Of a stretch of DNA of 64,000 bases, positions 25,257-34,383 are shown piece by piece. Both the position numbers and the translations under genes were made by a program. The notes beneath the pieces were generated by a model. It made no database searches, had not been told where the DNA came from, and was given only the letters and a program-made list of their open reading frames with translations. Position 1 is the first letter of the stretch; each line of letters begins with the position of its first letter. Source of the stretch: DATLGB01 sp964242305 (GTDB taxonomy: Bacteria > Actinomycetota > Thermoleophilia > Solirubrobacterales > Solirubrobacteraceae); NCBI GenBank assembly GCA_964242305.1, contig CAXTBB010000008.1, forward strand, positions 62,001-126,000. The letters are read 5' to 3'.

Positions 25257-25819
25257 TGCGACGCACCGTGACGACCACCCTGGTCGCGGTCCTGGCGCTT
25301 CTCGCCGTGGTCTCACCGGCCAGCGCCTCGACCCGCTCGAAGATCATCGCCGACTGCTCCGACGACGGCGTCCTGCAGGGCTCTTACACGCCCGCGCAGC
25401 TGCGCGACGCCCGCAAGCACCTGCCCTCCGACGTCGCCGAGTACTCCGACTGCGCGGACGTCCTGCGCCGCGCCGAGCTGCCCAGCGACGGGCCCAGCAC
25501 CACCAGCTCGAGCTCTCCCGGCGTCTCCCCAGGACCCGGCCAGCCGACGGCCAACGGCGGCGCCCCCACGACGCCGCTCACGCCCGACACCTCCGCCGAC
25601 CAGGCTGCGCTCGCCCAGGCCGCCAAGGCCCCGGAGACACGGGTGAAGGTCGACGGCCGGAACCTGCTCGCCGGTGCCGCGCCGCTGCGCGAGGGCTACC
25701 GCGCCAACGGCCTCCCGGACTCGCTGAAGATCGCGCTGATCCTGCTCGCGCTCGCGGGCGTCGCGCTCAGCCTCCCGCCCGTCCGCCGCCGCCTGCGCGC
25801 GCTGCGCCGGCGGCCGTGA
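25256..25819 (+). CDS. Small exported protein with C-terminal membrane anchor (module copy B)
   Basis: A 187-residue protein with a signal peptide (TTTLVAVLALLAVVSPASA), a short folded-looking segment with two Cys (IIADCSDDGVL and YSDCADVL, a probable disulfide), a Ser/Pro/Thr/Gly-rich low-complexity middle, and a hydrophobic segment near 158-176 (LKIALILLALAGVALSL) followed by an Arg-rich end. It has the same topology and the same place before the ligase as the protein at 18453-18932. The ATG overlaps the GT4 stop and its own stop overlaps the ligase GTG. Function unknown; a surface carrier or ligase partner is the working idea. Confidence 0.78.
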   Translation: MRRTVTTTLVAVLALLAVVSPASASTRSKIIADCSDDGVLQGSYTPAQLRDARKHLPSDVAEYSDCADVLRRAELPSDGPSTTSSSSPGVSPGPGQPTANGGAPTTPLTPDTSADQAALAQAAKAPETRVKVDGRNLLAGAAPLREGYRANGLPDSLKIALILLALAGVALSLPPVRRRLRALRRRP

Positions 25820-27966
25820 CGACAGCGGTCAGGCCGCCGAGGCCGGCGCCGCCCGGCGCGCCTCGCCACGAGTCCAGGCTCGACGCCGTCCTCGCGGCGA
25901 TCGTCACCCGCGACGGCGGCGTCACCGCCGCGGTCGCGCTCGTCCTCTGCCTGCTTGCCTTCATCGCCCAGGGCGGCATCGAGCTCGACGCGAACACGTG
26001 GATGCAGGTCATGCTCGTCGCCGGCGGCGGCCTGCTCGGCGCCGCCGCCCTCGCCGTCCCCCACCGGCGGGCGCCGAGCAGGCCGCTGTACGGCGGCCGG
26101 ACGCTCGGCCTGCTCGGCGTCCTCACCGCGCTGACCGCGCTGTCCATCGCCTGGTCGTTCGACCCGAACTCGTCGTGGCTGGAGGCCAACCGCACGCTCA
26201 GCTACCTGGCCGCGTTCGGCGGGGCGCTCGCGTTCGCGCGGCTCGCCCCGACCCGCTGGAGCGCCGTGCTCGCCGGCGTCGGCCTCGGCTGCACGATCAT
26301 CTGCGTCTACGCGCTGGCCACCAAGGTCTTCCCGGAGTGGCTCGCGGCCGACGAGCGCGCCGCCCGCCTGCGCGCGCCCTTCGGCTACTGGAACGCGGTC
26401 GGCCTGGCCGCGGCGATGGGCGTCCCCCCGATGCTGTGGCTGGCCAGCCGCCGCTCCGGTCACGCCGCCTTCAACGCGCTCGCGTTCCCCGCCCTCGGCG
26501 CGCTGCTCGTGTGCCTGATGCTCGCCTACTCGCGCGGGTCGCTGGTGGCGCTCGGCGTCGGGCTGGCGGCCTGGTTCGTCTTCGTGCCGCTGCGCCTGCG
26601 CAGCGCCGCCGCCCTGGCCGGTCCGGTGATCACGACGATCGGCGTCGTCGCGTGGGCGTTCGGCGCCGAGGGCCTCTCCACGGACGACCTGGCCGCGTCC
26701 GCGCGCGCCGACGCCGGACTCGCGCTCGGCGTCCTGCTCCTGCTCCAGTTCGTCCTGCTGCTGGGGACCGGCCTGCTGATCGGCTTCCTGAGCGAGTTCC
26801 GCGAGCCGCGCGAGCGCACGCGGCAGCTCGCCGGCCGGGCGCTGGTCGCGCTCGTCGCCGCCGTGGCGATCGCCGGCGTCGTCTCGGTCGGCACCGGGGA
26901 CGGCGGCTTCTCCGGCGCCTTCAACCGGATCACGGACCCCAACGCGCGCACGCCGGCCAACACCGCCAATCGCCTCACCGCCACCGCATCCGTGCGCGCG
27001 CGCTACTGGGACGAGGCGTTCAAGATCCACGCCACCGTCCCCTGGCTCGGGGCCGGGGCGGGCGCGTACGGGACGGCGCGGCAGCGCTTCCGCACGCAGA
27101 CGCTCGACGTCCAGCACGCCCACGGCTACGTCCCCCAGGTCATGGCCGACCTCGGCTGGTTCGGGCTGTTCGTCTCGCTGGCGGCGACGATCGCGTGGCT
27201 GCTGTCGGCCGTGGTCGTCGTCGGGCTCAGACGCGCCGAGCGGGCGCTGAGCTGGGACGCGGAGCGCGTCGGCATGGCCGGCCTCGCCGTCACCGCGCTC
27301 GTGTTCGGCGTCCACTCGAGCGTCGACTGGACGTGGTTCATCCCCGGCAACGCCGTCGCCGGGCTGATCTGCGCGGGCTTCCTGGCCGGCCGGCCGCCGC
27401 TGCGCACCCGCCTGCAGGCCGAGGGTCCGACCGGCATCGTCGAGGCCGCCGAGCGCGTCGGCGTCCTTCCTGCCACCCGCCGCTTCACCGTCCGCGAGCG
27501 CGTCCGCGCCTGGCAGCCGAGCCCCTACCGCGCCGTCCTCGCCTTCGGCGTGTTGTTGATCGGGATGGCCACCTGCTGGAGCATCGTGCAGCCGCTGCGC
27601 GCCGAGAACGCGCAGGACGCCGTCGCGAACCGGATCGAGGACGGGGAGTACGCGGCGGCCACCCACATCGCCCTGATCGCCGAGAAGCGCAACCCGCTGT
27701 CGGTCGAGCCGTGGTACCTGCTGGCCACGGCCCGCGCGTACGAAGGCGACAAGAAGGGAACGGTGCTGGCATTGGTGGAAGCCGTGAAGACCCAGCCCGC
27801 GAACTCGGAGGCGTGGCGGCGACTGGGCGAGTACGAGCTCTCCGTGCTGAACGACCCCAAGGGCGCGCTGTCGGCCTTCCAGGCGTCCTACTACCTCGAC
27901 CCGCAGCAGCCCGGCAGCCAGTCCGACGTGATCCGCGCCTCCCGCGCCGCCGCACCCACACCGTGA
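25816..27966 (+). CDS. O-antigen ligase/polymerase-like membrane protein with TPR-like tail (copy B)
   Basis: A 716-residue protein with about twelve membrane segments and a soluble helical C-terminal region with TPR-like repeats (PWYLLATARAYEGDKKGTV, AWRRLGEYELSVLNDPKGAL). The ligase signature appears as VPWLGAGAGAYGTARQRFR, then HAHGYVPQVMADLGWFGLFV with the conserved His in the extracellular loop. It parallels copy A at 16492-18456 (GLGAGNYG; PHSIELQLLAETGVVG) but the two are clearly diverged. The GTG start and the following gene's GTG both sit in 4-nt overlaps, so the module is translationally coupled. Confidence 0.87.
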   Translation: MTTAVRPPRPAPPGAPRHESRLDAVLAAIVTRDGGVTAAVALVLCLLAFIAQGGIELDANTWMQVMLVAGGGLLGAAALAVPHRRAPSRPLYGGRTLGLLGVLTALTALSIAWSFDPNSSWLEANRTLSYLAAFGGALAFARLAPTRWSAVLAGVGLGCTIICVYALATKVFPEWLAADERAARLRAPFGYWNAVGLAAAMGVPPMLWLASRRSGHAAFNALAFPALGALLVCLMLAYSRGSLVALGVGLAAWFVFVPLRLRSAAALAGPVITTIGVVAWAFGAEGLSTDDLAASARADAGLALGVLLLLQFVLLLGTGLLIGFLSEFREPRERTRQLAGRALVALVAAVAIAGVVSVGTGDGGFSGAFNRITDPNARTPANTANRLTATASVRARYWDEAFKIHATVPWLGAGAGAYGTARQRFRTQTLDVQHAHGYVPQVMADLGWFGLFVSLAATIAWLLSAVVVVGLRRAERALSWDAERVGMAGLAVTALVFGVHSSVDWTWFIPGNAVAGLICAGFLAGRPPLRTRLQAEGPTGIVEAAERVGVLPATRRFTVRERVRAWQPSPYRAVLAFGVLLIGMATCWSIVQPLRAENAQDAVANRIEDGEYAAATHIALIAEKRNPLSVEPWYLLATARAYEGDKKGTVLALVEAVKTQPANSEAWRRLGEYELSVLNDPKGALSAFQASYYLDPQQPGSQSDVIRASRAAAPTP

Positions 27967-29435
27967 TCCGACTCCTCCCCCTTCTCCTGCTGCTCCTGGT
28001 CCTGCCGAGCAGCGCCTCCGCCGCGCGCGGCCAGGAGGCGATGTTCCAGGACGACGACCAGCTGCTCTACACGACCGCGGCCAAGCGGGCGCAGCGCCTC
28101 GATCAGGTGCGCGCGCTGGGCGTCGACCGCATCCGGGTCACGATCCTGTGGCGCGCGATCGCGCCCGACCCGACGTCGCGCACGCCGCCCGCCAACTTCG
28201 ACGCGGCCGATCCCGACAGCTACCCGCGCGGGACCTGGAACGCCTACGACGAGCTCGTCCAGCAGGCCTACGCGCGTGGGTTGAAGGTCAACTTCAACCT
28301 GACCGGCCCGTCGCCGACCTGGGCCAACGCGGTGCCGCCGCGGCCCGACATCGCCGACGACTACGAGCCGTCCCCGGCGCGCTTCGCCGAGTTCGTGACC
28401 GCGGTCGGCAAGCGGTACTCCGGCGCGACCCAGCCGCGCGTCGACTACTGGTCGATCTGGAACGAGCCCAACCACTCCGGCTGGCTGACGCCGACGTGGC
28501 AGAAGTCCGGCGGCGTCTTCTACGAGCGCTCCGCCGCGCTGTACCGCTCCCTGCTCGACGCCGGCTTCGCCGCGCTGGCCGCCACCGGGCACACCACCAA
28601 GACGGACACGATCCTGTTCGGGGACACCGCGCCGTCGGGCAGCGACACGTCGCGCAACGTCAAGCGCTTCATGACCCCGCTGCGGTTCATCCGCGCCCTG
28701 TACTGCCTGGACGGCAAGCTCCACCGCCTGCGCGGCAAGGCGGCCAAGCGGCTGTCCTGCGAGTCGAGTCCGAGGGCGTTCGTGGCCGCACACCCGGCGC
28801 TGTTCTCGGCGACGGGCTACGCGCACCACCCCTACGAGCTGCTCTTCGGCCCCGCCCACAAGCCGCCCAACCGCAACTACGCGACGATCGGCGTCCTCCC
28901 GCGCCTCACCCGCACGCTCGACACCGCCGTGCGCCGCTACGGAGGCCACCGGCGGTTCCCGATCTACCTGACCGAGTTCGGCTACCAGACCAACCCGCCC
29001 GACCCGCAGGGCGTGTCCCTGGCCAAGCAGGCCGCCTACCTCAATCACGCCGAGTACATCGCCTACCGCAACCCGCGGGTCAAGGCGCTGTCGCAGTTCC
29101 TGCTCGTCGACGGCGGCGCGCCCGTCGGGCTCACCTTCCAGAGCGGCCTGCTCACCCGCGCCGGCAAGCGCAAGCCCGCCTACAACGCCTACCGGCTGCC
29201 GATCTGGATCCCACCCACCCGGACGGGACACCGGGTCTGGGGGGTCGTCCGGCCCGCCAAGGTCGGGGACTACGGGATCGGCTTGCTCGAGTTCCGCAAG
29301 CCAGGCGCCAAGACGTTCAAGCGGCTCAAGCAGGTGCGCAGCGGGACCTTCACCACGACGATCCCCCGCCGCCGCGGCTCGCTGCGCCTGACTTACGGGA
29401 AGTGGCACTCCCGGGTCGTCAATCTCCGGGGGTAA
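27963..29435 (+). CDS. Secreted clan GH-A-like glycoside hydrolase with C-terminal beta domain (module copy B)
   Basis: A 490-residue protein: signal peptide (LLPLLLLLLVLPSSASA), a TIM-barrel-like body with VDYWSIWNEPNHSGWL (candidate acid/base Glu168) and FPIYLTEFGYQT (candidate nucleophile Glu338), then about 75 residues of beta-rich tail after KRKPAYNAYRLP. The motifs fit GH39/GH5-like enzymes, some of which cleave exopolysaccharides (Psl/alginate-type loci carry similar enzymes). It is longer than copy A, which lacks the tail. It starts with GTG overlapping the ligase stop. It probably trims, releases or edits the glycan handled by the ligase. Confidence 0.83.
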   Translation: MIRLLPLLLLLLVLPSSASAARGQEAMFQDDDQLLYTTAAKRAQRLDQVRALGVDRIRVTILWRAIAPDPTSRTPPANFDAADPDSYPRGTWNAYDELVQQAYARGLKVNFNLTGPSPTWANAVPPRPDIADDYEPSPARFAEFVTAVGKRYSGATQPRVDYWSIWNEPNHSGWLTPTWQKSGGVFYERSAALYRSLLDAGFAALAATGHTTKTDTILFGDTAPSGSDTSRNVKRFMTPLRFIRALYCLDGKLHRLRGKAAKRLSCESSPRAFVAAHPALFSATGYAHHPYELLFGPAHKPPNRNYATIGVLPRLTRTLDTAVRRYGGHRRFPIYLTEFGYQTNPPDPQGVSLAKQAAYLNHAEYIAYRNPRVKALSQFLLVDGGAPVGLTFQSGLLTRAGKRKPAYNAYRLPIWIPPTRTGHRVWGVVRPAKVGDYGIGLLEFRKPGAKTFKRLKQVRSGTFTTTIPRRRGSLRLTYGKWHSRVVNLRG

Positions 29436-29442
29436 TCCCCGG
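29426..29442 (+). terminator. Hairpin at the end of module B
   Basis: CCGGGG, a 5-nt loop (GTAAT) and CCCCGG form a perfect 6-bp stem that spans the TAA stop of the glycosidase gene. There is no T-run after it, so it is at most a weak or non-canonical terminator or a 3' stabiliser. Confidence 0.35.
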
Positions 29443-29489
29443 GGGGCCTTCCGATGTGCCGTGCGCCGCCGCCGCTCAGGCTGCGGGGC

Positions 29490-30110
29490 ATGCACCGCTC
29501 CCTCCTCCCCGCCGCCACTGCAGCACTCGCCCTCTCCCTCCCGGTCGCCGCCCAGGCCGCGTCGCTGACCTACCGCGACGGCAGCGACGTCTGGGTCGCG
29601 ACCGTCGACGGCGCCCAGAAGCGCCAGGTCACGACCGACGGGACGGCGGAGCGCCCGTACCGCCTGCCCTCCTCCGACGACGCCGGCACGGTCTCCGCGA
29701 TCCGCGACGCCGCCATCGAGGTTCGTCCGATCGCGGGCGCGGCCGCCACCCGCGCCTTGCCGTGGAGCGACCCGATAGCGGACGGCGACCCGGGCCCGAC
29801 CTCCGCCGAGGTCAACGGCAGCGGCACTTCGCGGAGACGTCGCGTCCCAAGTTCGACAGCTTCCTGGGCAACACGGAGGACGACCTCGACGCCATCGAGA
29901 TCAGCCGGCACGCCAAGCTCGGCCTCGTCTCGCAGGGCGAAGCGCAAGGCCAAGGTCGTCGCCGCCGGGACCGTCGCCCTCGACGCGACGGGCGCCGGGA
30001 CGGGCCGCCTGCGCTTCGCCAGCTCCGCGAAGCGCTCGCTGAAGAAGGCCAAGCGCGTGTCGCTGACCGTGACCGCCGGCACCCTCACCACCACGGTGAC
30101 CCTGCGCTAG
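29490..30110 (+). pseudogene. Secreted beta-propeller/TolB-like protein gene with scrambled reading frame
   Basis: It begins with a good signal peptide (MHRSLLPAATAALALSLPVAAQA) and a TolB-like repeat (LTYRDGSDVWVATVDGAQ, VTTDGTAERPYRLPS). From about 29820 the frame turns into an Arg/Ser-rich string, while the +2 frame (29822-29940) reads a normal-looking protein (RHFAETSRPKFDSFLGNTED, LDAIEISRHAKLGLVSQGE). After about 29943 the first frame again looks real (KVVAAGTVALDATGAGTGRL) to the stop. Two offsetting indels, or a deletion joining pieces, would explain this. Sequencing error is the alternative. The total is short for the family. Confidence 0.55.
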
Positions 30111-30142
30111 CGCGGGCCGCCCGACACCCGGAGACATCGACC

Positions 30143-31558
30143 ATGACCATCCGCACCGCACTCGCGCTGACCACGGCAGGACTGGCGCTCGCGCCGGCCG
30201 CCGCGTCGGCCGCCACCCTCACCGTCGCCGGCGACAGCCTGCAGTACACGGCCGCCCCCGGCGAGACCAACTCCGTCTACTACACCCGCGACTACGGCCA
30301 GGCCCCCGGGACGATCACGATCGGCGACCTCGCCGGCGACATCACCTACCCGGGTGACCGCTGCGAGGAGGACAACGGCTCCGTGCGCTGCACGGGCGTC
30401 ACCGGCACGATCCGGCTCGACCTCGGGGACGGCAACGACTCCGCGGGGCAGCCGTCCGGCGACACCCTGGAGAACCGCGTCGAGGTCCACGGGGGCCCCG
30501 GCGACGACCAGCTCAAGGCGCCCATCAAGGGAACCGGGCCGACCGCGCTCTTCGGCGACGACGGCGCGGACACGCTCAAGGGCGCCGCCGGGGCCGACGA
30601 GCTCCACGGCGGGGCCGGGTCGGACACCCTCGACGGCTTCGGCGCCTCCGACGCGCTGCACGGCGACGACGGGGACGACATCCTGGACGGCGACAGCTAC
30701 CAGGCCGCCGCGGCCGACGTCATCGACGGCGGCGCCGGGACCGACCGCGTGGGCGGCTGGACCGGGCCGACGCCGCAGGACCACCCGCCCGTCAGCGTGT
30801 CGCTGGACGGCGCCGCCAACGACGGTCGCGCCGGCGAGAGCGACAACGTCACGAACGTCGAGCGGCTGACCTCGAACGTGTCCGGCAGCTTCACGCTCTC
30901 CGACGCCGCCGACACGATCGACGTGTGGGCCAACCTCGACAGCGGCGCCTCGACCATCAAGACGGCCGGCGGCAACGACGCCATCCGCGGCGGGACGTTC
31001 GAGGAGACGATCGACGCCGGCCCGGGCGACGACCGCATCGAGGCCGGCTACGGCAACGACACGATCGTCGCCGGTCCCGGCCGCGACACGGTCATCGGCG
31101 ACAAGGCGGCGCCCGACTGCGGGATGTTCGAGTCCTGCTCGCTGCCCTACGGCGACGACACCATCGACGTTCGCGACGGCGAGGTCGACAGCGTCTCCTG
31201 CGGGGTCGGCAACGACCGCGTGCTCGCCGACACGGACGACACCGTTGCCCCGGACTGCGAGACCGTGCAGCGCGGCGGCGCGGTCATCCTCGACCCGGGG
31301 GCGAGGACCACCTGCACCATGACCGCGCGCCGGCGCGGGCGCGTGGTCACCGTCAAGGGCGTGGTCAAGGGCCTAGCCGACGCCGAGGGGACCACGGTAA
31401 TCGTGCGACTCACGTCCAACGGCAGGCGCAAGGCGGTCAGCCGCGAGCTGCTCGACGGCCGCGCCCGCTTCACCGCCAGGCTGCGCACGAAAGCCCGGCG
31501 CAAGCTGGTCGTGCGCGCCACGGTGGCCGGGACGAGCACGAAGGCGCGCGTCCGGTGA
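30143..31558 (+). CDS. Secreted RTX-type calcium-binding repeat protein
   Basis: A 471-residue protein with a signal peptide (ALALTTAGLALAPAAASAA) and two blocks of glycine/aspartate nonapeptides (VHGGPGDDQL, LHGGAGSDTLDG, LHGDDGDDILDGD; later IDAGPGDDRIEAGYGNDT, IVAGPGRDT) that would fold as a calcium-binding beta roll. Cys pairs in the middle and end suggest disulfides. The last ~100 residues form a basic Ig-like/surface domain similar in style to the tails of the dioxygenase and the 2026-2883 fragment. It is exported through the Sec pathway by its N-terminal signal, unlike classical type I RTX toxins. It is probably a structural or adhesive surface protein. Confidence 0.85.
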   Translation: MTIRTALALTTAGLALAPAAASAATLTVAGDSLQYTAAPGETNSVYYTRDYGQAPGTITIGDLAGDITYPGDRCEEDNGSVRCTGVTGTIRLDLGDGNDSAGQPSGDTLENRVEVHGGPGDDQLKAPIKGTGPTALFGDDGADTLKGAAGADELHGGAGSDTLDGFGASDALHGDDGDDILDGDSYQAAAADVIDGGAGTDRVGGWTGPTPQDHPPVSVSLDGAANDGRAGESDNVTNVERLTSNVSGSFTLSDAADTIDVWANLDSGASTIKTAGGNDAIRGGTFEETIDAGPGDDRIEAGYGNDTIVAGPGRDTVIGDKAAPDCGMFESCSLPYGDDTIDVRDGEVDSVSCGVGNDRVLADTDDTVAPDCETVQRGGAVILDPGARTTCTMTARRRGRVVTVKGVVKGLADAEGTTVIVRLTSNGRRKAVSRELLDGRARFTARLRTKARRKLVVRATVAGTSTKARVR

Positions 31559-34383
31559 CGCTGGCCGTCACGGAACGTACCCTGCCGGATCACGTGGACG
31601 CCGACGCACGCCTGCTCGAACGGGACGCCGAGCGCACCCAGCTCGGCGCGCTGGTGGCGCAGGCGCTGGCCGGACGGGGTGCGGTGGCGATCGTCGAGGG
31701 CGCCGCCGGCCTCGGCAAGACGGCGCTGCTGCAGCGGCTCCGAGCCGAGGTCGGCGGCGCCGGCGTGCTCACCGCGCTGGGCGGCGAGCTCGAGCGCGAG
31801 TTCTCCTTCGGCCTCGTCCGCCAGCTCTTCGAGCCCACCATCGTCCGCGCCGACGCCGACCACCGCGCGCGCCTGCTCGGGGGCGCCGCCGCGCTGGCCG
31901 CCCCCGTCGTCGGCGCGGCGCCGGCCGACACCGGCGCCGACGCCGTCTTCGCGACGCTGCACGGCCTCTACTGGCTCGTCTCGGCGCTGGCCGACGAGCA
32001 GCCGCTGGTGCTCGTGGTCGACGACGCCCACTGGGCCGACGCTCCCTCGCTGCGCTTCCTGGAGTTCCTCGCCCGGCGCATCGACGAGCTGCCCGTCCTG
32101 CTCTGCATCGGGATGCGCCCGTCCGAGCCCGGCGCCGAACTGGCACTGCTCGCCGCGCTGGCCGACGGGCCTCACGCGACCGTGACGCGCCTCGGCCCGC
32201 TGTCGGGGACGGGGGTCGACGCGCTGGTCCGGGACGGGCTCGGGGAGGACATCGGGGACGCGGTCGTGACCGCCGCCGCCGAGGCGACGGGCGGCAACCC
32301 GCTGCTGCTGCGCGAGCTGATCCGCGACCTCGCCGGCCGCGACCACCCGGCCACCGCCGCGGCCGTACGGGAGGCGGTGCCGTCGTCGGTCGCCCGCAGC
32401 GTGCACCGGCGGCTGGCGGGCCTCGACCCGGACGCGCGGCGGCTGGCCCAGGCACTGGCCGTGCTCGGCGACGGCCGCGGCACGGGCCTGGCGGCCGCCG
32501 CCGGCGGGCTGGACGGCGACGCGACGGTGCGCGCGCTCGACGTCCTGCGCGACGTCGCGCTGATCGACGGCGACCCCCCGCGGTTCCTGCACCCGCTGCT
32601 GCGCGGCGCGGTCGCGGACGTCATGCCGGAGGCCCAGCGCACGGCCCTGCACCGCGAGGCCGCGCGGCGCCTGCGGGGAGACGGCCCGCCCACCAGGGAG
32701 GAGGAGCTCGTCGCGCACCTGCTGGCGGCGCCGCCGACCGGCGAGCCATGGGTCGTCGAGCCGCTGCGCCGCTCGGCGGGGCGCGCGCTGTCCGAGGGCG
32801 CGCCGGACGCCGCCGTCCGCCGGCTGCGGCGCGCGCTGGAGGAGCTCCCGCCCTACGACGAGGGCCGCGAGTCCCTGCAGCTCGAGGCGGCCACGGCGGC
32901 CGCCCGCGCCGGCGACCCGGAGATGCTGACGTTGCTCGCCGAGGCCTCCTCGGCGGAGGACCCGACCGTCGCCGCGCGCGCGCTGCTGATGGAGATCGTC
33001 CTCCACGCCGGCGTCGGCGGCGAGGGCATGGGGACGCTGGCGCGGCGCATCGAGAGCGTGTCGGCCCGGCTCGTCGCGCCGGAGCACGCCGAGCTGCGCG
33101 CCTCGCTGAGCGCCGGCGCGCACGACGCCTACGTGCTCGACACCCGCCTGGCCCACGAGCGCCGCCGCGTCGTCGACGAGGTCGAGGCGGCGGGCACGGA
33201 GGCGCTGCTGGCCGTCCGGGCCTTCGAGGCCGCGGCCGGGGACGCCACCGCGACGGAGGCGATCGAGCTGGCCCAGCGCGCCCTGGCCCGCTCGCCGCTG
33301 ACCTCGGTGGCGGCGGTGGAGGCGTCCAACTCCTTCTGGGCCGTCATCGGCGTCCTCACCGTCGAGGGCAGGGACCTTGCCGACGCCGCCCTGCGCGACG
33401 CGGAGCTGGTCGGCCGCCGCGGCGCGACGCGGTACGGCAGCGCCGTCACCCTCTTCCTGCGCGCCGAGTGGGCGCTCGCGTTCGGCAGCGCCGAGCAGGC
33501 CGAGGCCCACGCCCGCGAGTCGATCGCGATCTACGCCGACGCCGGCCTCGGGCCCGCGGGCCGGTCCGGCCGGATCACCCTCGCGCGCGCGCTCGTCCGC
33601 GCCGGCCAGCTCGACGAAGCGGACGCGCTCCTGGACGGCCTCGGCGACCTCAGCCACCAGTTCGTGGCCGGCACCGCCGCGGCCGCGCGCGGCGAGCTGC
33701 GCCTGGCCCAGCGCCGGCCGCAGGAGGCGGTCGCCGCGTTGAGCGAGCTGGAGCCGTTCTGCGCCGCCCAGGGCTGGCAGCGGCTGCCGATCGGGACGCC
33801 GACCGCCCACCTCGCCCGCGCGCTGGCGGCGGCCGGCGACCGCGAGGCCGCACGCGCGCTGGCCGAGGCCGAGGCCGCGGAGAGCGAGCGCCGCGGCGCG
33901 CCGATGCTCGCCGCCGTGGCCTACGTCGCCCTCGGCCACGCCCTCGACGACGGGCTCGACGCCTTCACCGCCGCCGTCGGGGTGGGCGAGCGCACCCTGT
34001 CCCCCTTCACCCGCGCCACCGCGCGTTACGAGCTCGGCGCCGCCCTGCGCCGCGCCAACCGCCGCGCCGACGCCCGCCCCCACCTCGCCGAGGCCCGCGA
34101 CCTCGCCCACCGCGCCGGCGCCGCCGCCCTTGTCGAGCGCGCCACGGAGGAGCTCGTCCTCGCCGGCGGCCGCCCTCGCCGCACCGCCCTCACCGGCGTC
34201 GCCTCCCTCACCCCCAGCGAGCGCCGCGTCGCCGAGCACGCCGCCTCCGGCCTCACCAACCGCGAGATCGCCGAGGCCCTCTTCGTCACCCGCAAGACCG
34301 TCGAGTACACCCTCGGCCGGGCCTTCGCCAAGCTCGACGTCAAGTCCCGCACCCAGCTCGCCGGCCTCTTCGACCAGGCTTAG
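31555..34383 (+). CDS. Large ATP-binding LuxR-family transcriptional regulator (LAL/MalT-like)
   Basis: A 942-residue regulator. The N-terminal AAA/NACHT-like ATPase has Walker A GAAGLGKT (residues 49-56) and Walker B LVLVVDDAHWAD (about 149-160). A long helical, TPR-like middle follows. The C-terminal LuxR HTH spans about 884-940 (LTPSERRVAEHAASGLTNRE, EALFVTRKTVEYTLGRAFAK). Such proteins bind an effector through the middle part and activate nearby operons. The GTG start overlaps the RTX gene stop, so the two may be co-transcribed. It is the only dedicated regulator within the glycan locus and a candidate to control it. Confidence 0.9.
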   Translation: MTLAVTERTLPDHVDADARLLERDAERTQLGALVAQALAGRGAVAIVEGAAGLGKTALLQRLRAEVGGAGVLTALGGELEREFSFGLVRQLFEPTIVRADADHRARLLGGAAALAAPVVGAAPADTGADAVFATLHGLYWLVSALADEQPLVLVVDDAHWADAPSLRFLEFLARRIDELPVLLCIGMRPSEPGAELALLAALADGPHATVTRLGPLSGTGVDALVRDGLGEDIGDAVVTAAAEATGGNPLLLRELIRDLAGRDHPATAAAVREAVPSSVARSVHRRLAGLDPDARRLAQALAVLGDGRGTGLAAAAGGLDGDATVRALDVLRDVALIDGDPPRFLHPLLRGAVADVMPEAQRTALHREAARRLRGDGPPTREEELVAHLLAAPPTGEPWVVEPLRRSAGRALSEGAPDAAVRRLRRALEELPPYDEGRESLQLEAATAAARAGDPEMLTLLAEASSAEDPTVAARALLMEIVLHAGVGGEGMGTLARRIESVSARLVAPEHAELRASLSAGAHDAYVLDTRLAHERRRVVDEVEAAGTEALLAVRAFEAAAGDATATEAIELAQRALARSPLTSVAAVEASNSFWAVIGVLTVEGRDLADAALRDAELVGRRGATRYGSAVTLFLRAEWALAFGSAEQAEAHARESIAIYADAGLGPAGRSGRITLARALVRAGQLDEADALLDGLGDLSHQFVAGTAAAARGELRLAQRRPQEAVAALSELEPFCAAQGWQRLPIGTPTAHLARALAAAGDREAARALAEAEAAESERRGAPMLAAVAYVALGHALDDGLDAFTAAVGVGERTLSPFTRATARYELGAALRRANRRADARPHLAEARDLAHRAGAAALVERATEELVLAGGRPRRTALTGVASLTPSERRVAEHAASGLTNREIAEALFVTRKTVEYTLGRAFAKLDVKSRTQLAGLFDQA

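Noticed and set aside
25998..27962. Long plus-strand frame upstream of the glycosidase start
   Set aside because: It lies in another frame of the ligase gene and is low-complexity Arg-rich. The glycosidase begins at the GTG at 27963 with a clear signal peptide.
30143..31558. RTX protein as a secreted toxin with type I export
   Set aside because: It has an N-terminal Sec signal peptide, no toxin or protease domain, and no type I transporter genes nearby.
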